Shown: one piece after another, positions 36,893 through 44,832 of the stretch
Numbering within the stretch: the stretch's first letter is position 1
Layout: each line of letters opens with the position of its first letter
DNA from: Herpetosiphon geysericola
GTDB taxonomy: Bacteria > Chloroflexota > Chloroflexia > Chloroflexales > Herpetosiphonaceae
Direction: 5' to 3'
NCBI RefSeq assembly: GCF_001306135.1
Contig: NZ_LGKP01000011.1
Location: 1 to 64,000, forward strand
Length of the DNA stretch: 64,000 nucleotides
Notes under the pieces: model-generated
The model's database searches: none
What the model saw: the letters and a program-made list of their open reading frames with translations, nothing else
What the model was told of the DNA's origin: nothing
Translations under genes and position numbers: made by a program

Positions 36893-37771
36893 TTAGGCAG
36901 CGACGATAAAGCGCAATTCAGTTTGCCATGGATCAAGCACCACCAAGCCGCTTGCTTGCTCCTGCACTGCAACGTCGGCGGCTGCTAAGCGTTGGCGCAC
37001 GCTATCGAGCGCTGCTTGGTTGGGCATAACAATCTCAAAATGCGCCAAGCCAGCAGCATCGTTTGGTTGTTGCGGGCCATTTTGGCTTTGCCATACATTC
37101 AAGCCCAAGTGATGATGATAGCCGCCAGCGCTGACGAACAGCGCACCCGGGTAGTGAGCCACAATATCAAAGCCTAAGACCCCGTGATAGAATTCTTCTG
37201 CTTGGCGCAAATTACCAACTTGTAAGTGCATATGGCCAATCGTTGTTCCCGCAGGAATGCCTGCCCACGCAGGTGCATTGGGCGTAATTTCGGCCAAAAC
37301 TCCATACAGATCAAGCGATTCGGTGACCATATGAACTTCGCCATTGGATCCCCAGCGCCATTCGCTGCGCGAGCGATCGCGATAGATTTCCAAGCCATTG
37401 CCATCGGGATCATCGAGGTACAAAGCTTCGCTGACCGCATGATCCGACGCGCCAAAGCGATAGCGCACGGCAATCAAGCGTTGCACCATGTAAGCCAAAT
37501 CAAGCCGAGTTGGCAAGAGAATTGCTGCATGGTATAAGCCAGTGACATTGCTTGGGTGGCGTTTCAGACCTGCTTCAACCTCTAAGCGCAACACAACCTG
37601 GTTGGGCGAACCCAAAACAATCGTTGAGGCCGTTTGTTCTAAAACGTGGAAGCCAAGTAAATCGCGATAAAATGCTAATGAGCGGCCAGCATCAGCGACA
37701 CGCAAAGTAGTTACGCCGAGTGTCGTAGCGGCATCAATCGATTGAGGCGTAATCGTGCGAAATGTAGCCAT
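36893..37771 (-). CDS. VOC family protein (catechol-2,3-dioxygenase/glyoxalase-like, CatE/YfiE type)
   Basis: The 292-residue protein has two glyoxalase-fold halves: the first starts at LGVTTLRVADAGRSLAFYRDLLGFHV and includes YHAAILLPTR, the second starts at IGHMHLQVGNLRQAEEFYHGVLGFDI and ends in HHHLGLNVWQS. The metal-binding His and Glu pattern (His in YHAA, His in GHMHL, Glu in ALAHFEIVMP) fits an iron or manganese site of extradiol dioxygenases. The substrate is unknown. The ATG has aaagga upstream. Confidence 0.87.
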   Translation of the reverse strand: MATFRTITPQSIDAATTLGVTTLRVADAGRSLAFYRDLLGFHVLEQTASTIVLGSPNQVVLRLEVEAGLKRHPSNVTGLYHAAILLPTRLDLAYMVQRLIAVRYRFGASDHAVSEALYLDDPDGNGLEIYRDRSRSEWRWGSNGEVHMVTESLDLYGVLAEITPNAPAWAGIPAGTTIGHMHLQVGNLRQAEEFYHGVLGFDIVAHYPGALFVSAGGYHHHLGLNVWQSQNGPQQPNDAAGLAHFEIVMPNQAALDSVRQRLAAADVAVQEQASGLVVLDPWQTELRFIVAA

Positions 37772-37879
37772 AATATTCGTTCCTTTCGAGCAATCAGTAC
37801 AGCGTTGTTACTGTCAAGCTGTAACCATTCTACGCTCGCTTTGTCCTTAATGTTGTCCCCTCTGTTATCCTTGCATGCG

Positions 37880-38491
37880 TCACAAATCGGCGTTTTGCTG
37901 GGGATTTGGCTCTGGCAACGGCGCTGCTGGCGCAATTGGCTGAATTAATACCAAGCCCTGTTCATCAATGTTAACTGCAATTGGCCGTTGCGGTATGGGT
38001 AAGCCAAGCCAAACCAGATAGCGCCCAAGCAGCCAAAAGCTAGCAGCGCTCACCAGCAGGGCCAAAACGACCATTGCACCGCCAGCAAGATAATTGAAAC
38101 TCAGCCAGAGCATCGACATGCGTGCAAAGCCAGTTGCAAAACAGAGCCACGCCGTGCGGGCAACCAATTTGGTTTGGGCCAAGATTTGGCTGAGCGGGGC
38201 CAAAACTAGCAAGATCTGCATTGGCCAATGGTAGGCAAACACAATTGAGCTAGCAGCAAAATTGCGCCCAACCAAACCCAAAAGATAGGCGTAATCCCAC
38301 CAAAGCACGCAAGGAATCAGGTAGAGCAAGCTGATAAATGGTTCAGCCAAATTTACAATTAATGGCCACAAGGCGCAGCGCAAATCGGCGCGTTGGCGAT
38401 AGAGCCTAAGCGCCCGCTGCAAAAGCATGCCAGCATACACCGCCAGCCCAAAGATTCCAATCAACAAGCCAATTAATGGCATAGAATTCAT
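37880..38491 (-). CDS. Membrane protein of unknown family, copy A
   Basis: The product (about 203 residues) has six likely membrane segments and a short cytoplasmic C-terminal tail rich in Pro and Gln. It shares NLAEPFIS, a tyrosine-histidine-Trp-Pro-Met motif (AYHWPMQILLVLAPL), and the overall layout with the next gene, though overall identity is low. Neither matches a family I know. The start could be GTG 38500, ATG 38491 or ATG 38482; none has a clear ribosome-binding site. The function is unknown; the two look like a tandem duplicate. Confidence 0.65.
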   Translation of the reverse strand: MNSMPLIGLLIGIFGLAVYAGMLLQRALRLYRQRADLRCALWPLIVNLAEPFISLLYLIPCVLWWDYAYLLGLVGRNFAASSIVFAYHWPMQILLVLAPLSQILAQTKLVARTAWLCFATGFARMSMLWLSFNYLAGGAMVVLALLVSAASFWLLGRYLVWLGLPIPQRPIAVNIDEQGLVLIQPIAPAAPLPEPNPQQNADL

Positions 38492-38541
38492 GGCGATCAC
38501 GCAGTTCGATTACCCAAAATAACAATGCAAAGATCATAACA

Positions 38542-39072
38542 TTATTGATCAAGGGTTGGTGTAAGGGCGTTGGGCTTGGCTAATTGATTGACTAGATAAT
38601 CCAGATAGATACCAAGTAAGCTAAATGACCAAATGCTGCCAATAATGAGTGCGATAACCCACATTAATGAAAACTGATAGATTGCCCACATTGCTAGCAG
38701 TCGAATTCCACCAATCAACCAGCTCGCCAAAGCGGTTTTGATGACTAACCGATCCTTCGTATAGAGGCAGAACAAAGGCAAAATTCCCAACATAATGAGC
38801 ATCGGCCAATGATACAATCCAAAGAGAACCGTGCCATTAACTTTATTCGGACGATTAAGCCAGTTGAAGAATGGATGGTTGGGGCTTACCAAGAGCATTG
38901 GTAAAAACAAACCTGTGCTAATAAACGGCTCAGCCAGATTTAAGCTCAAAATTTGAAATGATGCGTTATTGCTAGGTTGCTTTTTTGCTTGTTTGATCGT
39001 TGCGCGTAGTAACAACCACATAATTGGATAAAACCCAATGATTAGCAAAATTCCACCAACTACGAGATACAT
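38542..39072 (-). CDS. Membrane protein of unknown family, copy B
   Basis: The 176-residue protein has about five to six membrane segments. It shares NLAEPFIS and LYHWPMLIMLGILPL with copy A, at equivalent positions. The ATG at 39072 has cggaggct upstream. Base composition is more AT-rich than the neighbours (for example the C-terminal third), and no function is recognisable. It precedes copy A by 50 bases on the same strand and is probably co-transcribed. Confidence 0.7.
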   Translation of the reverse strand: MYLVVGGILLIIGFYPIMWLLLRATIKQAKKQPSNNASFQILSLNLAEPFISTGLFLPMLLVSPNHPFFNWLNRPNKVNGTVLFGLYHWPMLIMLGILPLFCLYTKDRLVIKTALASWLIGGIRLLAMWAIYQFSLMWVIALIIGSIWSFSLLGIYLDYLVNQLAKPNALTPTLDQ

Positions 39073-39231
39073 AATAGCCTCCGTTATTGTATGTTCTGGC
39101 TTGATTCTAGCGCTAGCCCAAACATAAACTAGTGGAAAGATCTGCCATTCAGCTGATTAAACAGTAAATGGCAGTGCTGTTAGGCTATTAGTTTGATTGT
39201 GACACAGCTAAATTGATGCAATTAAGCACAA

Positions 39232-39262
39232 CAAAAAACCACCCCTGCGAACAGGAGTGGTT
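39232..39262 (-). terminator. Intrinsic terminator of tRNA-Val
   Basis: On the minus strand aaccactcctg pairs with caggggtggtt (one G-U), loop ttcg, followed by a T tract (complement of 39233-39238). It follows the tRNA 3' end by 6 bases. Confidence 0.9.
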
Positions 39263-39267
39263 GGGTT

Positions 39268-39344
39268 TGGTGGGCGGTACTGGACTCGAACCAGTGACCT
39301 CGTCGGTGTGAACGACGCGCTCTAACCAACTGAGCTAACAGCCC
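39268..39344 (-). tRNA. tRNA-Val(CAC)
   Basis: The 77-base gene reads 5' gggctgt, D arm gctcagttggttagagc, anticodon stem cgtcg with loop ttcacac (anticodon CAC, decoding GTG), variable aggtc, T arm actggttcgagtccagt, then accgccca and an encoded CCA. The acceptor stem has one mismatch (U5 opposite C68). All other arms pair perfectly. A single-gene transcript with its own terminator is likely. Confidence 0.93.
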
Positions 39345-39384
39345 ATAGCCTTCAAGCCACTGCCGAGTATAGCATAGGCCATGG

Positions 39385-39600
39385 CTTTGCGCAAATTGAT
39401 CCACGAAGGCACACAAAGGGATGAAACCGCGAAGAGCGAGAAGGACGCGAAGTTTTTTTTTAGCCACGAATTACACGAATAATGTTCCGATAGCCTATAG
39501 CCAATAGCCTTCCTTATCTTTGTCATCCTTCATCCTTTCTTCTTCTGACCTCCCCTTATGCTCTTTGTTCTATGTTCTATGCTCTTTCACGGTACACAAT
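39385..39600. repeat. Intergenic module repeat upstream of the 89-residue gene
   Basis: It contains tgatccacgaaggcacacaaag, cgcgaagagcgagaaggacgc, gccacgaattacacgaat, gatagcctatagccaatagcc, gtcatccttcatcctttc, and repeated gctctttgttctatg. These are reverse-orientation forms of the same words as elsewhere. No gene is visible. Confidence 0.78.
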
Positions 39601-39649
39601 TTGCTCACAGAGCACTAGCGATTTCTGTTGATTTAAAAGGAATTTGTGT

Positions 39650-39919
39650 ATGTTGAAACCTATTTTTGGGCTAGCGCGAGTTTTGTTAGCTGCCCAAGTT
39701 GGTTCGTATCTTGGCGATACGCCCAAGCATGGCGCTGGCACGCCCAAAGGCATGGCGCTTGGCCCAGTTAACGTTACGCTCTCGAATGTGGCTCCAGCAG
39801 CAATTGTCGGCGTGCTCTGCGGCAATTCGATGGTTTATTCGTTGCTGACTAGCTATGCCCTGAGTAGCATTATTGGCGATAAATTCGAGGAAACAGTGCT
39901 TGCGCAAATTGGCCAATAA
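39650..39919 (+). CDS. Small hypothetical membrane-associated protein
   Basis: The 89-residue protein is unrecognised. It has a hydrophobic N-terminal stretch (LARVLLAAQVGSYLG), a charged loop with HGAGTPKG, and a second hydrophobic stretch (NVAPAAIVGVLCGNSMVYSLLTSYALSSIIG). It may be a short two-pass membrane protein or a secreted peptide. The ATG at 39650 has aaaaggaat upstream. A bidirectional terminator follows its stop. Confidence 0.55.
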   Translation: MLKPIFGLARVLLAAQVGSYLGDTPKHGAGTPKGMALGPVNVTLSNVAPAAIVGVLCGNSMVYSLLTSYALSSIIGDKFEETVLAQIGQ

Positions 39920-39923
39920 AAAC

Positions 39924-39951
39924 AGCGCCCAAGTTTAATCGCTTGGGCGCT
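39924..39951. terminator. Bidirectional terminator
   Basis: agcgcccaag (39924-39933) pairs with cttgggcgct (39942-39951), followed by ttt. It lies between the convergent 89-residue gene and the response-regulator gene. Confidence 0.85.
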
Positions 39952-39962
39952 TTGCATTTAAG

Positions 39963-40766
39963 TTATTTGCCTTGGGGTGGCTCGACCGCCAACACATAGC
40001 CAGTGCCACGCACGGTCAAAATATAGCGTGGGTTTGATGGATCTGGCTCGATTTTTTGGCGCAAGTGATAGATATGCGGTTTGAGCAATTCGGCTGCTTC
40101 GCTGCTTTCAGCCTCGTAGCCTTGGGCGCAACGCAATAAATTGGCGTAGCTCATTACCAAGCCTGCTTGCTGGGCCAAACAGCTCAACAAGCGAAACTCA
40201 GTTGGGGTGAGATTTAATGTTTGTTCGCCGAGGCGGGCCATTTGCCGCCACAAGCCAATTTCCAATTCGCCAACCCGAATCCATTGATCGCCAGCTGGCT
40301 GTTGGCTGGCTGGCTCTGCTGGCTCTTGTTGCTTGCCGCCAAGCTCGCCAACGACCGTTTGGAGGGTCGTCATTAAGCTCTTTTTATGGCGTTGCTCTGC
40401 TTGGGCTTCGAGCGCACTTTTGACCCGCGCCAGCACATCTTGCGGGCTTGAGGTTTTGAGCATATAGTCGAACACGCCCAAGTGAATGCCTTCGATGGCA
40501 CTATCAAGCGAACCATGGCCAGTCAAAATCAAAATTGCTGCATCAGGATAGCGTTCGCGCACCCGTTGGGCAACCGTAATCCCATCAACCCCAGGCAAGC
40601 GCAAATCCAAAAGAAACAAATCAAACGGGCGTTGGGCAATCCGATCAAGGGCTTCTTCGCCGCTATCGGCAGTTTGCACATCGTAGCCGCGGCGGCGCAG
40701 CAAATCGCCAAGCGTGGCGCGAATCGGAAATTCATCATCAACCAATAATATCGAAGCTTGACTCAT
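39963..40766 (-). CDS. Response regulator with C-terminal winged helix
   Basis: The 267-residue protein has a receiver domain like that of NtrC-type regulators (LLVDDEFPIRATL, phospho-Asp in LFLLDLRLPG, DYMLKTSSPQ), a linker with a coiled region, and a DNA-binding domain of OmpR type (LTPTEFRLLSCLAQQ, then LKPHIYHLRQKIEPDPSNPRYILTVRGTGYVL). A linker of 60 residues separates them. It should be phosphorylated by the kinase encoded 9 bases upstream on the same strand. Confidence 0.9.
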   Translation of the reverse strand: MSQASILLVDDEFPIRATLGDLLRRRGYDVQTADSGEEALDRIAQRPFDLFLLDLRLPGVDGITVAQRVRERYPDAAILILTGHGSLDSAIEGIHLGVFDYMLKTSSPQDVLARVKSALEAQAEQRHKKSLMTTLQTVVGELGGKQQEPAEPASQQPAGDQWIRVGELEIGLWRQMARLGEQTLNLTPTEFRLLSCLAQQAGLVMSYANLLRCAQGYEAESSEAAELLKPHIYHLRQKIEPDPSNPRYILTVRGTGYVLAVEPPQGK

Positions 40767-40775
40767 TGAATACTC

Positions 40776-41957
40776 CTAGCTAGGTTGGTAGGGCAGCACA
40801 ACACGGAAGGTCGAGCCAACCCCAACGGTGCTATCCACCTCGATTTGGCCGCCATGCTGGGTCACAATATGGGCACTAATCGGTAAACCAAGGCCTGTTC
40901 CATTGGGTTTGTTGGTAAAAAATGGCTCAAACAGATGCGCCCGAATATCATCAGGAATCCCTGTTCCCGTATCGCAAATTTCGATCGTCGCAAAGCTTGT
41001 GGCGGCCTCGGTTGTGACGGTTAATGTGCCGCCAGTGGTCATCGCCTCAAGCGCATTCAGCACCAAATTCAAAAATACTTGCCGTAATTGATCGGCGTTG
41101 CAGACCACGGCTGGCAGTTGTGGGTCGGGCGTAAAGGTGATTACGGTATTATTATGCCGCGCGTGTAAGCCGGCTAACGCCAAGGTTTCTTCAATAATTT
41201 CATTGAGATCGGTTGGCGCCATCTCGCCGCGCATTGGCCGATAGAAATCGCGCATACGCTCAATAATCCCAGCAATTCTGGTCAATTGATCGCGGGCCAA
41301 TTGCATAATTGGCGATTCGCGTAAATCGTCGGGCAAATCTTCTTCGAGCAAGAGCAAAGCATTGCGCGCCGCATACAGCGGATTATTAATTTCATGGGCG
41401 ATGGAAGCTGAAAGTTGGCCAACCGCAGCCAAGCGTGCGCCTTGCAACAAAGCTGCTTCGGCGGCACTGACGCGCTGGGTCAAGCGATGTTCGTGCTCTT
41501 TGGCTAGTTTCTTTTGCTCGGTCACATCGCGCACGACAGCAATAATTAATAATTGCTCAGTAGTTTTTAATGGGCTAAGGCTAATTTCGGTATAAAACTC
41601 GCTGCCATCGCTGCGGCGCGCCAAAAGGTCACTGCCAATGCCCATTGGGCGGGTGCGTGGCTCTTGGGTGTAATTGCCACGGTAGGCGACGTGAACGCCG
41701 CGCACGCGCTCGGGAATCAATAATTCAATTGGTTGACCGATCATCGATTCGCGATCATAGCCAAATATGGCCTCGGCTTGGGCATTGACGACCACAATTA
41801 CGCCGTGGGCATTCACAATAACGACGCCATCAGGCGCTGCTTCAAGCAAGCTTTGAAAAAGCGGCTCTGCTGGTTGAGTGGCCAGCTGATGGCGCAATAA
41901 CTCAACTTCGCGTTTAAGGCTGGCGTTTTCCGTTTCAAGCTGTTGATGACTCAGCAT
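40776..41957 (-). CDS. PAS histidine kinase (cytoplasmic)
   Basis: The 393-residue kinase has a short N-terminal coiled coil (QQLETENASLKREVELLRHQL), a PAS domain (about 35-150: LEAAPDGVVIVNAHG, AIFGYDRESMIGQPI), a HisKA domain with SASIAHEINNPLYA (phospho-acceptor His), and an ATPase domain (NALEAM, DTGTGIP, GTGLGLPIS). There is no membrane segment. The ATG at 41957 follows aagggag; an in-frame extension to 42101 reads through the intergenic repeat and is rejected. It is an operon with the regulator downstream. Confidence 0.9.
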   Translation of the reverse strand: MLSHQQLETENASLKREVELLRHQLATQPAEPLFQSLLEAAPDGVVIVNAHGVIVVVNAQAEAIFGYDRESMIGQPIELLIPERVRGVHVAYRGNYTQEPRTRPMGIGSDLLARRSDGSEFYTEISLSPLKTTEQLLIIAVVRDVTEQKKLAKEHEHRLTQRVSAAEAALLQGARLAAVGQLSASIAHEINNPLYAARNALLLLEEDLPDDLRESPIMQLARDQLTRIAGIIERMRDFYRPMRGEMAPTDLNEIIEETLALAGLHARHNNTVITFTPDPQLPAVVCNADQLRQVFLNLVLNALEAMTTGGTLTVTTEAATSFATIEICDTGTGIPDDIRAHLFEPFFTNKPNGTGLGLPISAHIVTQHGGQIEVDSTVGVGSTFRVVLPYQPS

Positions 41958-41994
41958 ACCAAACACTCCCTTGAATGATTGGCAATCATAGCAT

Positions 41995-42215
41995 ATTTGG
42001 TTGTTGGGGATTGGGGGTTGGGGATTAGGGATCGGGTAAAGCTGGAAATCACGAATTTTTTGATGCATAAAGGAAACGAAGCCTGAAACCGCGAAGAACA
42101 CGAAGGTTGAGTTGGCTATGGGCTATTGATTTTTGCCTTTTGCCTTCTGACTTTTGACCTCTGACTTCTGACTTCTGAAACCTAGCCCCTGATCCCGCGT
42201 CCTTCATCCCTCATA
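41995..42215. repeat. Intergenic module repeat upstream of the DUF697-like operon
   Basis: It contains ggggattgggggttgggg, cgcgaagaacacgaagg, ggctatgggctattg, a tandem set of short ctgacttctgac words (42145-42178), and tccttcatccctc. No gene is visible. The gap from 41958 to 42339 is 382 bases. Confidence 0.75.
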
Positions 42216-42305
42216 ATTCATAATTCCTCCTTTATTGCTGGCCTGAATTATGCTACATTAATAGGCTTGCTCATATGGGTCTGAGTAGCCTAAAAGTGCC
42301 TATGT

Positions 42306-42311
42306 TATAAT
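42306..42311 (+). promoter_or_regulatory. -10 box for the DUF697-like/murA/ntrC operon
   Basis: TATAAT is perfect, 34 bases before the GTG at 42340. No good -35 is visible. An ATG at 42310 would lie inside this box, so the later GTG start is preferred. Confidence 0.5.
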
Positions 42312-42339
42312 GCATACATTCATATGCCGAGGAGGATGT

Positions 42340-43503
42340 GTGAGCCGCTTCAGCGATGTCACCAACATTTGGTCAACCATCAAAGAAATCGATGTGCGCG
42401 ATATTCGCGATCAAGCTGATCTGCCTTGTCGGATTGCGCTGCTGGGCCATGCTACCTTCGGGCGCGATTTGATTATGCGTTTGTTGACGCTTGGCGCGCA
42501 ACGCTTCCCAGCCCGCACTCCCCAAGTGAGCATTATCGATTTACCGCTAGGCCGCGAGCAAGCAGTCGATCTCAATCGGGTCGATTTGGTGCTCTTAACG
42601 CTTGATTCCAGTCAAGCCTTGAGCTACGACGAATTTCTGGCCTACGAAAAATTGGCAATTCTGCCCATTCCGCTGTTGATTGCGGTTTGGGGTACCGATT
42701 TGCCCAAAAGCTCCGAGAGCACGCAGCAAGCAGATTTGCAAGCCTCTCCGGCAGTGTTGCTCGATCCGCAAGCAGATCCGGCGAGCCAACGTAAAGCACT
42801 GGCCAAAGCAGTGCTCGAACTCTTGCCTGAATCGTTGCATATTGCCGCCGCGCGGCGCTACCCTGGCTTGCGCAGCGAAGTAACCAATAGCCTGCTAAGC
42901 AGTGTTGCGCTAAGTAACGCCACATTTGCTTTCACGTCGGGCTTGCCTGAGATGATTCCTGTATTAAACTTGCCATTAAACGCCGCCGATATGTTGGTTC
43001 TAACCAAAAATCAGGCCCTTTTGGCCTATCGAGTGGCGTTGGCGATGGGTGCTGAAGGCGATTTCAGCGCCATGATTCGCGAACTGCTGCCAGTGGTTGG
43101 CGGTGGTTTTCTCTGGCGGCAACTTGCACGCCAATTGGTGGGCTTGATTCCGGGCATTGGCTTATTGCCCAAAGTTGCGGTAGCCTACGCTGGCACGTTT
43201 GTGACGGGCATTGCTGCCTGGCGTTGGTATGAACGCGGCGAACTGATCAGCAAAGCCGAATTACAAAGCTTGGTCAAAACGGCTTTAGAAGAAGGGCGAC
43301 AACGGGCAAAGGCGCTCATTGGCAATCGTAAATCAGCCGATAGTGATGGTACTCCAGCGACCAAACCACGCTTGCGCCAACGGCTTGGTAGCTTGCTAAA
43401 CCCCAAGAATTGGTTTAAGGCGATTCGGGGCCGTTTCAAGCGCAAACCCAAACAGGTACACCAACCAGCGGAGTCAAACGATCAGTCCAACTCTGCTGCT
43501 TAA
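42340..43503 (+). CDS. Degenerate GTPase-like protein with DUF697-like membrane domain
   Basis: The 387-residue protein has a GTPase-like N-terminal domain with eroded motifs: GHATFGRD at residues 36-43 in the P-loop position (no Lys-Ser/Thr), IIDLPLG for the DxxG region, and AVWGTD in the N/TKxD position. The C-terminal half (about 180-320) is hydrophobic and resembles DUF697: FTSGLPEMIPVLNLPLNAADMLVLTKNQ and GFLWRQLARQLVGLIPGIG. The tail is basic. It is 21 bases upstream of murA in the same operon. The GTG start follows gaggagg. A membrane protein with a nucleotide-binding-dead domain is inferred. Confidence 0.6.
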   Translation: MSRFSDVTNIWSTIKEIDVRDIRDQADLPCRIALLGHATFGRDLIMRLLTLGAQRFPARTPQVSIIDLPLGREQAVDLNRVDLVLLTLDSSQALSYDEFLAYEKLAILPIPLLIAVWGTDLPKSSESTQQADLQASPAVLLDPQADPASQRKALAKAVLELLPESLHIAAARRYPGLRSEVTNSLLSSVALSNATFAFTSGLPEMIPVLNLPLNAADMLVLTKNQALLAYRVALAMGAEGDFSAMIRELLPVVGGGFLWRQLARQLVGLIPGIGLLPKVAVAYAGTFVTGIAAWRWYERGELISKAELQSLVKTALEEGRQRAKALIGNRKSADSDGTPATKPRLRQRLGSLLNPKNWFKAIRGRFKRKPKQVHQPAESNDQSNSAA

Positions 43504-43524
43504 TCACATTGAGGATTATCATTC

Positions 43525-44811
43525 GTGGAAACCTTTGTCATTGAAGGCGGTCATCGCCTGAGCGGGACAATTACACCTGCAGGAAACAAAAATGCCGCCT
43601 TGCCATTATTGGCAGCCTGTTTGCTCAGCGACCAACCAGTTATTTTGCGCAATATGCCCGATATTGCCGATGTACGGGTCAAAGTCCAATTATTACAATC
43701 CTTAGGCATCGAATGTAGCTGGCTGGAAGATAACGTGTTGCGAGTGCACGCCGCTACTATCAACACCTCTGAGCCAGATATTGCACTTGCCCGCCGTATT
43801 CGAACCTCGATTTTGCTGGCTGGGCCGTTGTTGGTGCGTACTGGACGGGCAGTTTTGGCCCGACCAGGCGGCGATTCGATTGGCCATCGACGTTTGGATA
43901 CCCACTTTCTGGCATTGGTTGCCCTAGGTGCCGAAGTTGAAGTGACCAAACAAGCCTACGAATTACATACCGCTGGCCTTGTTGGCACCGATATTTTCCT
44001 TGATGAAATGAGCGTTACTGGAACTGAACAGGCAATTATGGCTGCTGTTTTGGCCAATGGCACGACCACAATTGTCAACGCCGCTTCCGAACCACACGTC
44101 CAAGACCTCTGTCGTTGTTTGTTTGCCATGGGCGCAAAAATCACTGGCATTGGCACTAACACCTTGCAAATTCAAGGCGTTTCGCGGCTCAATGGTACCG
44201 AATATACGCTCGGCCCCGATTTTATGGAGGTTGGCTCGTTCATCGGGTTGGCCGCCGTGACTGGTAGCAACATTCGCATCGCTAATGCACGGCCTGAAGA
44301 ACACCGCATGACGCGAATTATGTTTGGGCGTTTGGGCGTAACCTGGCAGGATGAAGGCCCAGATATTGTGATTCCAGGCGATCAGGAGCTGCGCGTGCGC
44401 GACGATTTGCATGGCGTTGTACCCAAAATCGACGATATGCCATGGCCTGGCTTCCCACCAGATCTCATGAGCATTGCTTTGGTGATTGCCACCCAAGCGC
44501 ATGGCACGGTGCTGATTCACGAAAAAATGTTTGATGGACGTTTATTCTTTGTTGATAAGCTGCTGAGCATGGGCGCACGGGTGATTTTGTGCGATCCGCA
44601 TCGGGCGGTGGTGGTTGGGCCAGCCAAACTCTTCGGCGAACGTCTGACCAGCCCCGATATTCGGGCGGGTATGGCCTTGGTGATTGCTGCATTGTGCGCC
44701 AAAGGGACGAGCATTATTTCGAATATTGCCCAAATTGATCGGGGCTACCAACGAATTGAACAACGGCTGGCTGCGCTTGGGGCGCGGATCGAACGCCGTC
44801 CTGCTGAATAA
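43525..44811 (+). CDS. murA: UDP-N-acetylglucosamine 1-carboxyvinyltransferase with Asp in the catalytic Cys position
   Basis: The 428-residue enzyme takes the first committed step of peptidoglycan synthesis, transferring enolpyruvyl from PEP to UDP-GlcNAc. The family motif NKNAALP (Lys22) is present. In the mobile loop the usual Cys is replaced: the motif PGGxxIG reads PGGDSIG with Asp117. Asp in this place is known from mycobacterial and chlamydial MurA and gives insensitivity to fosfomycin, so this protein should be fosfomycin-insensitive but active. The GTG start has tgagga upstream. It sits between the DUF697-like gene and the ntrC-like gene. Confidence 0.94.
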   Translation: METFVIEGGHRLSGTITPAGNKNAALPLLAACLLSDQPVILRNMPDIADVRVKVQLLQSLGIECSWLEDNVLRVHAATINTSEPDIALARRIRTSILLAGPLLVRTGRAVLARPGGDSIGHRRLDTHFLALVALGAEVEVTKQAYELHTAGLVGTDIFLDEMSVTGTEQAIMAAVLANGTTTIVNAASEPHVQDLCRCLFAMGAKITGIGTNTLQIQGVSRLNGTEYTLGPDFMEVGSFIGLAAVTGSNIRIANARPEEHRMTRIMFGRLGVTWQDEGPDIVIPGDQELRVRDDLHGVVPKIDDMPWPGFPPDLMSIALVIATQAHGTVLIHEKMFDGRLFFVDKLLSMGARVILCDPHRAVVVGPAKLFGERLTSPDIRAGMALVIAALCAKGTSIISNIAQIDRGYQRIEQRLAALGARIERRPAE

Positions 44812-44832
44812 TGGCCTTTAAGGAGGGTCGGT

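Noticed and set aside
41958-42101. 48-residue N-terminal extension of the PAS kinase
   Set aside because: It is encoded by the intergenic module repeat (Pro-rich IPNPQPPIPN) and has no ribosome-binding site.
42310-42339. ATG start for the DUF697-like protein
   Set aside because: The ATG overlaps the -10 box, so it would not be in the mRNA; the GTG at 42340 follows gaggagg.
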